DNA from: Nymphaea colorata
Lineage: Eukaryota > Streptophyta > Magnoliopsida > Nymphaeales > Nymphaeaceae
NCBI RefSeq assembly: GCF_008831285.2
Contig: NC_045141.1
Coordinates: forward strand, 22,102,742 to 22,166,741
Length of the DNA stretch: 64,000 nucleotides
Direction: 5' to 3'
Part shown: piece after piece, positions 22,968 through 33,361 of the stretch
How positions within the stretch are numbered: position 1 is the stretch's first letter
Layout of the letters: each line of letters starts with the position of its first letter
Position numbers and translations under genes: made by a program
The notes under the pieces: model-generated
What the model was told of the DNA's origin: nothing
The model's database searches: none
The model's input: the letters and a program-made list of their open reading frames with translations, nothing else

Positions 22968-25900
22968 ACACTCATTGACAACAGAAGCGACATCTTTTCG
23001 CTCTACTACAGTTTCTGCAGAAGAATCAGAAAACATCAAAGAGAAACTAACTGCTCCACAAGCTAAACTAAAGAATAGCCTGTGAAGAAACTGAGCACTA
23101 GACAGAAAAAGAGAAAAGGCCCATCTAGATATCCAAAGCCTGTCAATAAAACAAAGTCAGAACAATAATGGAAAACAAAGGTAATGCTCTGCCAAGGAAG
23201 GCCCAGTAATTTGAGGATCTCACCTGCACTTTGGAGGAGGTTGCCTTCTTCTGACTTAAATTATCCATTCCGTACTCTGCAAAGAAGCCTGTAGACTTAG
23301 GTGGTGCGACATGGCCAATGACTTCAGGACCACCAGAGCTGTTGTCAGAACTCATGCTCTCCACATACTCAAAACGAGAAGGAAATGATGATCCCAACTT
23401 GGTGGAAGGTTTATCAGAGGAACTGACCACAGGTGCCGGTTCTTCAGGCTTTTGATCATAGATGCTTTCACTAGTCTGCAGTAAAAGAAACATTTTGAAA
23501 ACTTTTTGTATCAAATCACACTCAATTTCACTAAGCATGACACATCCTGAACATTCTTAGGTACATTGAATACAGAATAACTAGCTCTACACCAGGCTTT
23601 CCTCCTTCACTCACTTGAAACAGTGAGGGCAGGCCAGTTGGAAGACCATGCATGTGGTAACATATTTGCAGTAGAAATCTACTGTCTCCAGTAAGAAATG
23701 GCTGCTGGTTGTTATTTGGTCAACTAAAACAGAACATGCATTGCATGTTTATTTGGCCAAAAGAATTCCTTGCATCTAGTTATTTTGGCACAAAAATATA
23801 TTTTTTTCCTCCGTTATGAAGCTTTAAGCATAGTAGTAGTGATCTGAATACTCCCGACGACTTGCTTATGAGACAGAAACTACAAACACAGATTTTGTGA
23901 CTTAAACGGAACTTTTTTTTGAAGGCCATGTCTAATATGACGAATCCTTAAAGAAGTACAGCCAATCATTAGAAAATAAACAGGTTAACCAGTCAGTAGG
24001 ATCTTCACAAGCAAAGAAACTAGAAAGTAAGGCTATATCTATAACATCTTGAAATAGCTATACCTTGGTTGTGAGTTTTCTGACACCAAGTCCTCCAGTC
24101 CTACTTCCTGTCTTCTTTGCACCGAGAGGCTTCTTCACAGGGTATGAAGGAGCTTTAGGTGAAGCAGGCTTCTCAGCAGGCTCCTGTTTGTCGAATGAAT
24201 TTTCCTTTACAGTGTCCACAACCTTCACATCAGGAAGGCCATTAGTGGCATTTGTAACTTGAGAGGCAACAGGAGACCGAGGAGAATTCAATGCATTATC
24301 TTCAGTCAGGCTCTTTGCAACTTCTTTTGAGAGTAATTGTCTGTACAGATCAGCTGCCCTTGACGTGTATTTAGCCTCAATTTTGCCTCCATCAGTCCAT
24401 CCATGTTGTTTAAAGAAGACATGAGCACGATTATTTCCTCCATAACTCATCATCTTCAACTGTTCTGGTGTCCAGGAATCTAGATTTGTAGACCTATTTG
24501 TCAAACAACATAGCATCAATCTTTAAGGATTTTTACTGTTATGGTGGATAAATCAATCATTCAAAATAACCTAGCCAATGTGCAAGCTGCTAATCTGCAC
24601 AATGTGCAAAGGCATTCGGGATGGTAAAAGGCAGAAGCAACTCAACTTGACCACTTATATTAACACTGGGTTCTATCAAAACAATTGCAGATCATATCCA
24701 GTTACTGACACCATGCTGTGGTGCACAACTTGCAAGCTTGAGCCAAGACTTGACTCAAACAAAGTCACCCCTCAACTGTAAACCACATGCAAATAATAGA
24801 AAAGGAAACACAACAAACAGCTTAAAGCTATGAAATATAAAAAAATTAGATGATGCAAACTTGACAATCTCTTCTAATGCATTTATGCAGCTCCACAATC
24901 CAATTCAAATTTATACAAATGCATCAATGCCATTCCAGTATTAAAAAAGTTCAGAAGAAATGAAAGAATATTTGAAAAAAAAAAAATTGACAGCATAGTA
25001 ACACACTGACGTATGCATGAACATTCACAAAGAAATTTCTACAAAAGACAGTCCAAAGTTCCAACTAAGGTAAATTATATATCTCATCATGTTTTTCAAT
25101 ATCTTCACGTGAAAAACGAAAAGAAACAACTGTCTAAAAAACCGCAAATCTAGGCACCAATATGGATTATTGACAGAAGTCCATGTTATCCAAACCCACT
25201 GACATCGAGGCACAGATAAAACAAACTGCAAACAGGAGACAACTATAACCAAAATACAGAAAATATGAACTTGAATTTTGCTGGAAAGGGATAGTTTCCA
25301 CCTCCATCAACAAAACACCTAATATTGACAAACTACCAGAAATAAGTACAAAAATACAACCATTGTAAAAATGACAATCCATAAGATATTACAATCTCAC
25401 CAGTATACAGTTGGAATTCTTTCAAATTAATCTCCTTCTAACAAGAAGGTGTAGGAAACTAATGAATCACTTGATATTCACAAAGGATTGCTTGAATGAC
25501 ATGGTGAAGAAGTAAAGGTATTATTCCTTGAGGAAAAAGTATATTTTTTATCCACTTCAGAAAAAAAAAATCCTTAACTATTGAGATAACCGACTTGCCA
25601 TGGTAGGCTATGACATTACTTGATTTTTTCGCCCACTTCTTTTATAATCAGGTTTGTTCTGTTCAACACACCTTATTTTTCATTTACAAACTTGCAAGTT
25701 GCACCGTTCTAGTCTGGAAAAAAGAGGAACGAAAAGGAACTGGAGACTGGAAGTAACGGTCAAACTCAATAACAAGACTGTTCAGAAGAACAGATGCATT
25801 TCAATTGTTGGATGGATGAAAATTTCTCAATGAAGCAAGCTGTGTAAAGTCCATGAAACCAAAACGTAAAATGGCAAGTTAAGGGCAGAAGGGAAGATTG

Positions 25901-27516
25901 AAATGAACATCTGATGATATAGAAAGGTATAACATCACCACCTTTAGACCAAGAAAAAGTGAATACTACAGTGAAAAGCTGAAGCATTTAACACAATTGT
26001 GAAAAAGGACAACTTCATGCATGATCAGGCCAAGCCCACACCAAATGAAGTAACTTGTACGAGACCGAGAGATGCAACAAATACCAAGAGAAAGCCAAAA
26101 AACAAAAATCATATGTCATGTAGATGCCAAAACAATGTATAACCTATGAAAATTCACGAGAACCCTCTGCAAAGTGACTTAGCTGGCATACCAAGCAGTG
26201 ACAGGAGGCAAAAAGCCTCAGCATTTGCAATAAAAGATAATGAAAGACACAGGCTTCCAGCGTAAAAGGGCATTCACAGAAACTGTGGTAACACAGCAAG
26301 AAGAGTCTACACCCTCTCATCTTCAAGTTCAGATGACCTCTCACTCTGGTGTACAATCTGAAAGACTGAAACTAGAGTCTTTGCTCATTCAATTTATAGG
26401 TCCACATATAACAGAGAACATTACCATATATGCCAACTTTAAGCTTTTAATTAAAATGTACTAAAACCTATTTTCTTCAGAATTATAAAAAGGAAGATAC
26501 GAAGCAAGCATTAGCTTTTTATCTTTCTTTTTACTATAACGGAGACCAAGCATGAGCTTGCTGTCTTTCTTTTGGATGTAATGGAGCCACACAGGTTCCT
26601 TTTTTTTTTCCCCTCAAAATCCCTCTTCAGTTGTTGTTTATCATGCATACATCTTCATCAACCCCCTGGAGTCACGCCATCAGTCTTACATTGTGTTCGG
26701 CTATAAGGCTATAACTGTTGAATCTGGAGAAGAAACACATTGATATAGAATAAACCATTTAAAAGCCAACTAAAAGACTGGCAATGACAGCGGTAACAGC
26801 ATAATCACCACAACAGCCAAAAACTTTCCAAGTTAGCCAATGGATAACCGTAAATGAAAATCCAGAGACCAAAGCCTAAGCGCTGGCAATGTAAAAGCTG
26901 CTACGACCCGTGCACTGTGTAAGACAGTCAAATTCAAAAATCTCCTTCGATATTGCCACATCAGTCCCTTCATCATCGATGCAACAATAGATCGTGGATA
27001 ATATCCACCCGAAACCCTAATGATTCAGCCAGGATAAAGGTCCGACCATTTTCCTTAGCACGATCCAAACACATTAACCAAACGGAACGATGAATCACAA
27101 ACAACAGTCGACGAACCGATCAAAATCCTCTAGACATTCACTAATGAGAGAGAGAGAGTACCGGACGAAGCTAATGTGGACGCCGAGGCTCCGATGAACG
27201 GCAGAGCAATCGATGCAGAGGAATATCCCGTAGGTCACCGACGCCCAAGTCGGGTTCTTCGCGTTGCAATCGAAGCACATCTACGCGAAAAAAACAAAAA
27301 AGGCGGAGGGTTTTCCGCATCAATCGAGTTAGGGCTTCCGATTCGGCGGATTCCGATCCCAGATCTATGAGTTCCTCCCTCCAAAACAAAGAAGAAGAAT
27401 GAACAAGAAAAGAAGAAGAGACGTAGCACGAAGAAGGAAAGCACCTTGTTCTCCGGCTTAGATCTAAGCTTGCGGAAGACGGAGTTCCTGTCGGCGAAGC
27501 TCTCCGTCGTCGCCAT
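21304..27516 (-). CDS. AGD8: ADP-ribosylation factor GTPase-activating protein (ArfGAP2/3 type)
   Basis: Seven exons on the minus strand join into 401 codons: 27516-27445, 27280-27162, 24493-24064, 23475-23224, 22516-22394, 22265-22164, 21411-21304, with all phases in register. The ArfGAP zinc finger is Cys26-x2-Cys29-x16-Cys46-x2-Cys49, and the arginine finger is Arg54 in [26 protein letters not shown] and [12 protein letters not shown] match the AGD8/AGD9/AGD10 group of plants. The C-terminal part has the group's QFFGDQNRA and [16 protein letters not shown] segments. These proteins stimulate GTP hydrolysis on Arf1 at COPI-coated Golgi membranes. Residue 25, first of exon 2, is Met where relatives I know have Val. 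Intron 2 is long (about 2.7 kb). Paralogue number within AGD8-10 is not certain. Confidence 0.9.
22938..22967. repeat. (TA)n-(CA)n microsatellite in ArfGAP intron 4
   Basis: Short TA run followed by about ten CA units, inside intron 4 of the ArfGAP gene. Confidence 0.9.
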
Positions 27517-28357
27517 GAAGGCCGGAGAACGAGCCGGATCGCAAACGCGTTTGGAGTTGTCTAACCTTCCTTTGGTTTGGGAAACGAGGGATTCCCGCTG
27601 CCCTTCAGGCGGGTTCGTTAAAAAGGAGGAGATCCACCGTCTTCGGCTTCCAATTACCGAAACACCCTTCCTTTGGTTCACGCAACCGCCCCACCACATT
27701 GTCATTTCTACTAGCAGGGGACCCCAAGAGGATGGGCGTTTTAGTAACTTCCATTTTATGTTTATAAATGCCGGACGACAGATGATGGATCAGGGAAATG
27801 CCACTTGATTTGTAAGTGGACGTTGTTTTGGAAACTCATTTTGATGGACAATTTTTATTGATCTTTTCATTGTAATACATGTCTGGTTTGGGATTAGAAT
27901 ACTTATAGATATTTAGTTTTAAATCTTTAGTGTAGATTCATAAAATCCTTATAAAAGTGACAATTCTAGCATTGGGTTGTAGCATATTTCAATTTGTCAC
28001 TTGTTCAAAGGATACAACATAGCTGATTTGGTAAAAAGGCAGGTCATTAGTTCAATTTCCGTAGTCATCGACCATGCAAGTGTTTGAAGGTTGGCGTAGG
28101 AAGCTGAAAAATTAACTTGGGGTTTTAAGTTGCCGCATAAGTGGCAAAGTATTTCAGTTGTAATAGGTTTCCTCAAGTAATGTGGTCCTTGAAAAGTTTC
28201 AAATCATACATGCCAAAAGCTTAGTTACACGAATAATATTGATCTAAAAACAAGTAAATCTATATCTCATGTACATTTACTTATATCCTACACCGTTTGA
28301 AGATTCTGCTTTCTCTTTCTAAGTTTAATTTATCAAATCTAAGATTTGGGAGGTACT

Positions 28358-28470
28358 ACTAATCTGTTTGGCAATAGTAACATGTTATTATTGTCCAATG
28401 AATCTACTTCAAAATTAAGACAAATTCATGAAACACTATATTATAGTATTCTACAAATCTGGATGGCATA
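28358..28470 (+). mobile_element. Dispersed short repeat (GTTTGG family), copy 3
   Basis: It begins CTGTTTGGCAATAGTAACA and has the core TCCAATGAATCTACTTC and AAATTCATGAAACA, the clearest version of the family in this window. Confidence 0.55.
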
Positions 28471-29062
28471 TTCATTAGACCGTAACAATGTGTGGCTGAT
28501 CCCTCACGAGTTCAACTGCGTTAATCAGGTGGTATTAGTTGATCCATTAGTTAAGGGAGGCTTAGTGATACCTGAGCCTTCAACTGCCAGGGAAGAAGTG
28601 AAACTTTTGGAGCCAAGCTCTATGCCTTGGTTGGTGCACCATGATTATCAACTTGACGGGCTCCTCCAACCCCTTTGGGTCGGGTGAAACTGAATTTCCG
28701 TTGGTTAGTTGAGTAAAGTGAACCCAAAGCTAACTTTTTGTCTATTATTTCTTCCAACGTTAAGGTCTTCAGCCATTCTATCCAACTGGTCGAGACAGGC
28801 CATCTCTACATACAAACCAAAAAGAGTATAAGTTTGAGGCTTGATGACACTCATAAGGTAATCTAACTAGAAAACCACATACAAAGAGGCGTCGAGAGTC
28901 TACTCTCATCACCCTCACCACGGAACTGAATTACCTTATGACTTGATGGCCCAGCAGTAAAGTGGCCTTGATGCTACAAATGAGGAGATTTTCAGTTTTT
29001 CTCTTTGACATGATTCACTTTCTTTGGTGTCCTTTACATGTAAAGCTAGTCGTGCTCGAGAC

Positions 29063-29628
29063 AGTGGCAGAGCTAGAATTTTTTGGGCGAGGGGAACTTG
29101 GAGTTATAAGTCCATGTTTGGTGTGAGCATTCTATGTAATTTCACGGTCATCACGAGCCCTTATAATAAAATTTTTTATGGGATGGTGTGGGCAGTGGTT
29201 TGCTTACATGACACGTTCCCCTGCTGACGGGCCGTGTCATGAAAGGTTCAGGTTGAACTCGATGCGTCCTCAACTCTTGCTTGGAGCACTCTATGGATAG
29301 ATTCTTAAGGAGAAGGATTGGCACCGTTTATGTTTTTATGTCACAACCCAACCTACTCTCACATCAGACTCCGACCCTTGGCAACTTTGGTTTATCTCTT
29401 AAAAAAGCAAGGAACGAGGACTTTATAATATGTCCTACAAGATCCCTCTCAATCTTCAATTAAACTTTTACAGCTTGTGCATAGTTTGGATAACTCGTAT
29501 TCATGTTTCCGTGGAAATGTGAAAGTTAAGGTTAATAAAGTATATTATGTTTTCATTTTATCTTTAGATTTAAACTAATTGAACAATATTTGAGCTTTGG
29601 GGGCAATTGATTGCCTCTATATAAAATC
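29063..29628. mobile_element. Possible hAT-Tip100-like remnant
   Basis: The left end CAGTGGCAGAGCTAGAATTT resembles the CAGNGGCGGAGCCAG terminus of Tip100-type elements. The right side has GGGGGCAATTGATTGCC before a weak match to the complementary terminus. No target duplication was found and the internal sequence is non-coding. Confidence 0.3.
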
Positions 29629-30055
29629 GTTAGGGTTTGAGAACCATTGGTATAAGTTCATACCCTTCCTCATCGGATTTTAAATTTGACTTTTTCTCAA
29701 TATAAAGAAAATACAAATTTCAAATTTGGATCTTATCTCTGACTTAAGGTTACCATAGATTTTATGGCAAATATTTCACCAAGCCCTTATCACTCCAGTT
29801 GGTTCGAGAATAGCCTCTGACCAGTAAGAGATGAAGCCACACCGGAAAAACCACCTTCCGGATAGGGACGTGAACAGGCCGGCGGGATCTGAATACCAAC
29901 TCAAAACCAAACCCGTAATTGCAGGTCAAATCTGAGTTTAAGACAAGAAAAGTATTCAATCGGAATGTAGCTCTGCCGGGTCCAAGATTTGTTTTCAAAA
30001 CTTCAAAAGCTAATTTCAAAGCTCCCTAACGAAGTCACACTCCGAAAACGATACT

Positions 30056-30167
30056 CCTCCTGAGTCCAAACTTTTACATCCCTACTTTCTTGTTATCCTA
30101 AAGAAAGTAACGGTGAAAACAGGAAAATGAATTTGCTGCACTACTACAAAGGGGAAAAAAATAGCAA
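30056..30167 (-). repeat. Inverted segmental duplication flanking tRNA-Met (left copy)
   Basis: Read on the minus strand, the 110 bp after the tRNA match the 110-135 bp after the second tRNA gene (32762-32893). Shared text includes TTTAGGATAACA and CACTTTGTGGTAGT-like sequence with substitutions and a small insertion. The copied unit is therefore the tRNA plus its 3' flank. Confidence 0.7.
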
Positions 30168-30253
30168 TGGGGTGAGAGAGGCTCGAACTCTCGACCTCAG
30201 GATCACTCTTATAGCTATGAGACCTACGCGCTAGCCAACTGCGCCACCACCCC
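30168..30253 (-). tRNA. tRNA-Met (CAT), elongator, with intron
   Basis: The gene reads GGGGTGGTGGCGCAGTTGGC at its 5' end and CTCTCTCACCCCA at its 3' end, giving a seven-pair acceptor stem. The D arm (GCGC...GCGC), anticodon CAT in GGTCTCATAG, and the T arm with GTTCGAG are all present. A 12-base intron (GCTATAAGAGTG) follows one base after the anticodon, as known for plant elongator tRNA-Met. A TTTTTTT terminator lies 8 bases past the 3' end, and CAACAA precedes the 5' end, as is usual for plant Pol III tRNA genes. Confidence 0.95.
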
Positions 30254-31426
30254 TTGTTGTTAAAAACCGTAGAACAAACTTTAATGAGGGTAAAACCAAT
30301 CGTTTTTTCGGGCATAATTATTTAAAACGGAACCTCACTTGAACTCAAAGTCTTGTGTTCCACATTTATTCTTGTTCGAATCCTAGCGTTGATTCACTCT
30401 CGGATAAAGGCTGCAAGTTTCGATGCTGAATCAAAACCTCAATACACATGGGCCGCCGAAATCTGGCCACATCCGATCTAATTAGAACCATCTTTTGATG
30501 AGGTGATCCCACTTACGATTTCTTTCCTACAATACATCGAATATACACGCAATTCCGGATGGTAATGCAAATGTTGAACTTGTCGTAAACAACTAGGTTC
30601 GTAACTTTCGAGCTTATCTTACAGTTTCATGAAAAACTTTAGAATATGGCTTTGAATATAACCAACATTCAAGATGCAAGTTTTTTTTCCTGGTTTTCTT
30701 CATCTATTATGCAGCTATATTGATTTTGTTCATCTTTGGAGTATATCGACGGTATAAAGAGTGGACGCTTCATACTTATCCTGGAATTGCCTATAAAAAT
30801 GACCATGTACAAGGCAAGTTTCATAAAAAGAACGGACAACACTGGGGCGTTTTGATTATTCTAAATGTCTGTTAGCATGTTAGGTTATGGTGGGAATAAC
30901 ACATATCACAAATATAATAAAGTAAGTTTTTGATACTGATCATGAATATAAGTAGAACTGCTTAGAATCGCTATTATTTCATACTGCAAAAAGTCCCAGA
31001 ACTAAGAAATTTAAGGTTACTTATCTTTATCTATTCTCCCTCTCTCTCTCTCATTTTTTTTGATAAATGTATGTAATAATATGGTTTGCTGATTCGTAAC
31101 TGAGTAAGATGAATTGTTGAATCATAGCTTCCTGAGGAAAAGTACACAAATATTTAAACACAAATATAAAGGCACCACTAAGTTACCTAAAATTTTGCCA
31201 CCATTTGTATTGCCAAAAAAAAAAAAAAAATCAAAACATTTTCACTGATAAAGCAATTGAATGAACTTATAATGGAGAAACAATTCTTTACTTTCACGTA
31301 TATATATGATGGATCTGAAGGTGTACATCGTCGTCAAAACGACGAGATCATTCCTAAAGCGGACGAGATCACGCCAATTATCATACCTCGAACAATGCAC
31401 AACCTACAACATTGGGGCGCTTGTAA
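30254..31426. other. Spacer, no gene seen
   Basis: AT-rich sequence with a short CT tract near 31040 and a poly(A) run near 31216. No recognisable coding region. Confidence 0.6.
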
Positions 31427-31759
31427 TTACTTGACCATAATGGGGTTGGCCTTCTTCACGTCTTCGAAGCTCCAGTCCCTCCTCATGGCGCCGGACCTCA
31501 GAAGACGGGGCTCGGCTGGTTCTTCTGCCGGCGTCGTTGACGACGAGACGGCGACGGCCACCGCCTTCTCATTTTGGATCTTGCTAATGGGCTCGTAGGG
31601 AAGCTGGTCCATGTCCATGGACCAACAGCATCTTGAGGCCCTGAGTTGCCGTCGGCGACTGCTTCTCTGGCTCGTCTCGCCGTGGTCAGGGCCTGTCGTG
31701 TTCTTCTTCAAGAACTGGCTTGCCGTGAAGGATCGGCTCGCCGAGAAGGACCGGCTCAT
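31427..31759 (-). CDS. Hypothetical 110-residue Ser/Arg-rich protein
   Basis: An ATG at 31759 in a good context (AAGG before it) opens 110 codons, closed by TAA. The local GC content is much higher than in the flanks, as in the other genes here. The N-terminus MSRSFSASRSFTAS is basic and hydroxylated, without acids until about residue 25, and could be an organelle-targeting leader. The C-terminus has LLRSGAMRRDWSFEDVKKA. A TTTAAATATA element lies about 150 bp upstream on the same strand (near 31908-31917), and the presumed leader is GGA-rich. I do not recognise the family. It could be a lineage-specific small protein, or a chance frame in a GC-rich patch; the opposite strand also stays open over part of it (31646-31960). 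Confidence 0.45.
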   Translation of the reverse strand: MSRSFSASRSFTASQFLKKNTTGPDHGETSQRSSRRRQLRASRCCWSMDMDQLPYEPISKIQNEKAVAVAVSSSTTPAEEPAEPRLLRSGAMRRDWSFEDVKKANPIMVK

Positions 31760-32675
31760 CCTTGGCTCGACGGCTCAGGAAGTTGTAACGCCAATGGATG
31801 GAACAGGATGATTCGATTCCTCCTCCTCCTCCTCCTCCCTGTTTCTGCATCTCCTTTAATATACCAAAGAAAGAAAGAAGGCTGGCTGGCCAAATCAAAA
31901 TGGTGTTCTATATTTAAAGGCTGGACGCAATCTCAGGCAGAACGATCCCAGGGCCCTTGATTTTTTAAGTAAACTATGAGATTGCCACTTCGCTATGGTA
32001 ATGCATTTGGAGATGAGATATTCTTTTTCTCGTTCCTTTCTTTTGGACAAGACAACCACATACATGTATTTATATATATGTGTATATATATGAAAATTGA
32101 ATGTAGACTTTGATTTTTAAGAATAATCATCTAACTAATCAGAGCTGTCTGATCCATCTTGATGGATAATTAAAAAAAAAATGATAGATATTTTTGTCAT
32201 ATTTACACCCCTATTTACTAATACCCTATTCAACATTGGATATCGTAGATAATCCTGGATAATGCATTTTCCTTCTACGTACGTGCATACTGGCATTGAG
32301 GCAGCATTTTACGCGGTGAACTGAGGATCGACTTCTACCTGGCAATATCAACTCCAAAAGATTTAGCAGCAGTTTTGTCATTTTTAGTTTTGAACGAGTC
32401 GGCTTCCTTTCCTTATGTACAGTTAAGCACATCTGGGGCAGCGTAGTCGAAGATCGGACGTCGGCCCAGATTTTGCGATTTCCCTAATATGACAAAGGGT
32501 TCAAACTTAAAAGAAAATTAGAAAGAGAAACCGCTCGGTTCGGCCAATACCCGGATAGATCAGGAACCGTTGATCGGTGACCTTCAAGGAGAAGTTCTTT
32601 TCTCGTAATCTTGATCAGTCGTTTGACATCGGAAAACGAATATTTTAATGTTTGAATATTTTGACTTACAAATAC

Positions 32676-32761
32676 GGGGTGGTGGCGCAGTTGGCTAGCG
32701 CGTAGGTCTCATAGCTACAAGAGTGATCCTGAGGTCGAGAGTTCGAGCCTCTCTCACCCCA
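32676..32761 (+). tRNA. tRNA-Met (CAT), elongator, with intron
   Basis: The mature sequence is identical to the minus-strand gene at 30168-30253. The 12-base intron differs by one base (GCTACAAGAGTG). CAAATAC precedes the 5' end and a TTTTTTT terminator follows within 8 bases of the 3' end, so both copies look transcribable by Pol III. Confidence 0.95.
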
Positions 32762-32893
32762 TTTCTATTTTTTTGCACTTTGTGGTAGTAAAGCAAGTTC
32801 AGTTTCCGTTTTCACGTTTCATTTCTTCTTTTAGGATTAATTTCTTCTTTAGGATAACAGGTAAAAAGGGATATAAAGGTTCGGACTCGGGAC
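32762..32893 (+). repeat. Inverted segmental duplication flanking tRNA-Met (right copy)
   Basis: This 3' flank matches the minus-strand flank of the other tRNA-Met gene (30056-30167), with an extra partial repeat of the TTCTTTTAGGAT segment. Confidence 0.7.
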
Positions 32894-33169
32894 GTTTTCA
32901 CGTTACATTAGTCGGTTACCTCAGGTTTGAGTGTTGAACAATATAGCGATATCACTTACTCCTTAATGCAAACACTTGCATAACTCGATAAGTCATTTCA
33001 TTTTTAAAGTGTAGCTCGTGACCATTGTGGCATCTATTCATGATTCCCTTATATTTCCAAATAGATGCTCAAGAAATGCTGATCAGTGAGGTCCCAAGAA
33101 ATACAGAAAATTGTTGACAGCAGGCATCCATGCCGATGTTCCAGTTTGCATAAGAACCATATGTGTGTC

Positions 33170-33172
<3 letters not shown>

Positions 33173-33221
<49 letters not shown>
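33173..33221. repeat. (TA)n microsatellite
   Basis: About 24 TA units with one GTA interruption, 140 bp beyond the 3' end of the PPR gene. Confidence 0.95.
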
Positions 33222-33223
<2 letters not shown>

Positions 33224-33361
33224 TTTATCGAAAAAGCTTCTCACATCTTGTTCTTGAATTTACACAAGGAAATAGCAAATCTACACGATTTTACAGTTTT
33301 GAAAGTGGAAGTCGCTGGATTACATTAAAACCTTTTACAGCACCCAGCACGTCGTTTACAC

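Larger units (their letters stand above)
27517..30055. other. Spacer, no gene seen
   Basis: The first 200-300 bp should hold the ArfGAP promoter. Beyond it the open frames (for example 28346-28687) match nothing I know. The stretch contains a copy of the GTTTGG repeat at 28358-28470 and a possible hAT-Tip100-like remnant at 29063-29628. Confidence 0.55.
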
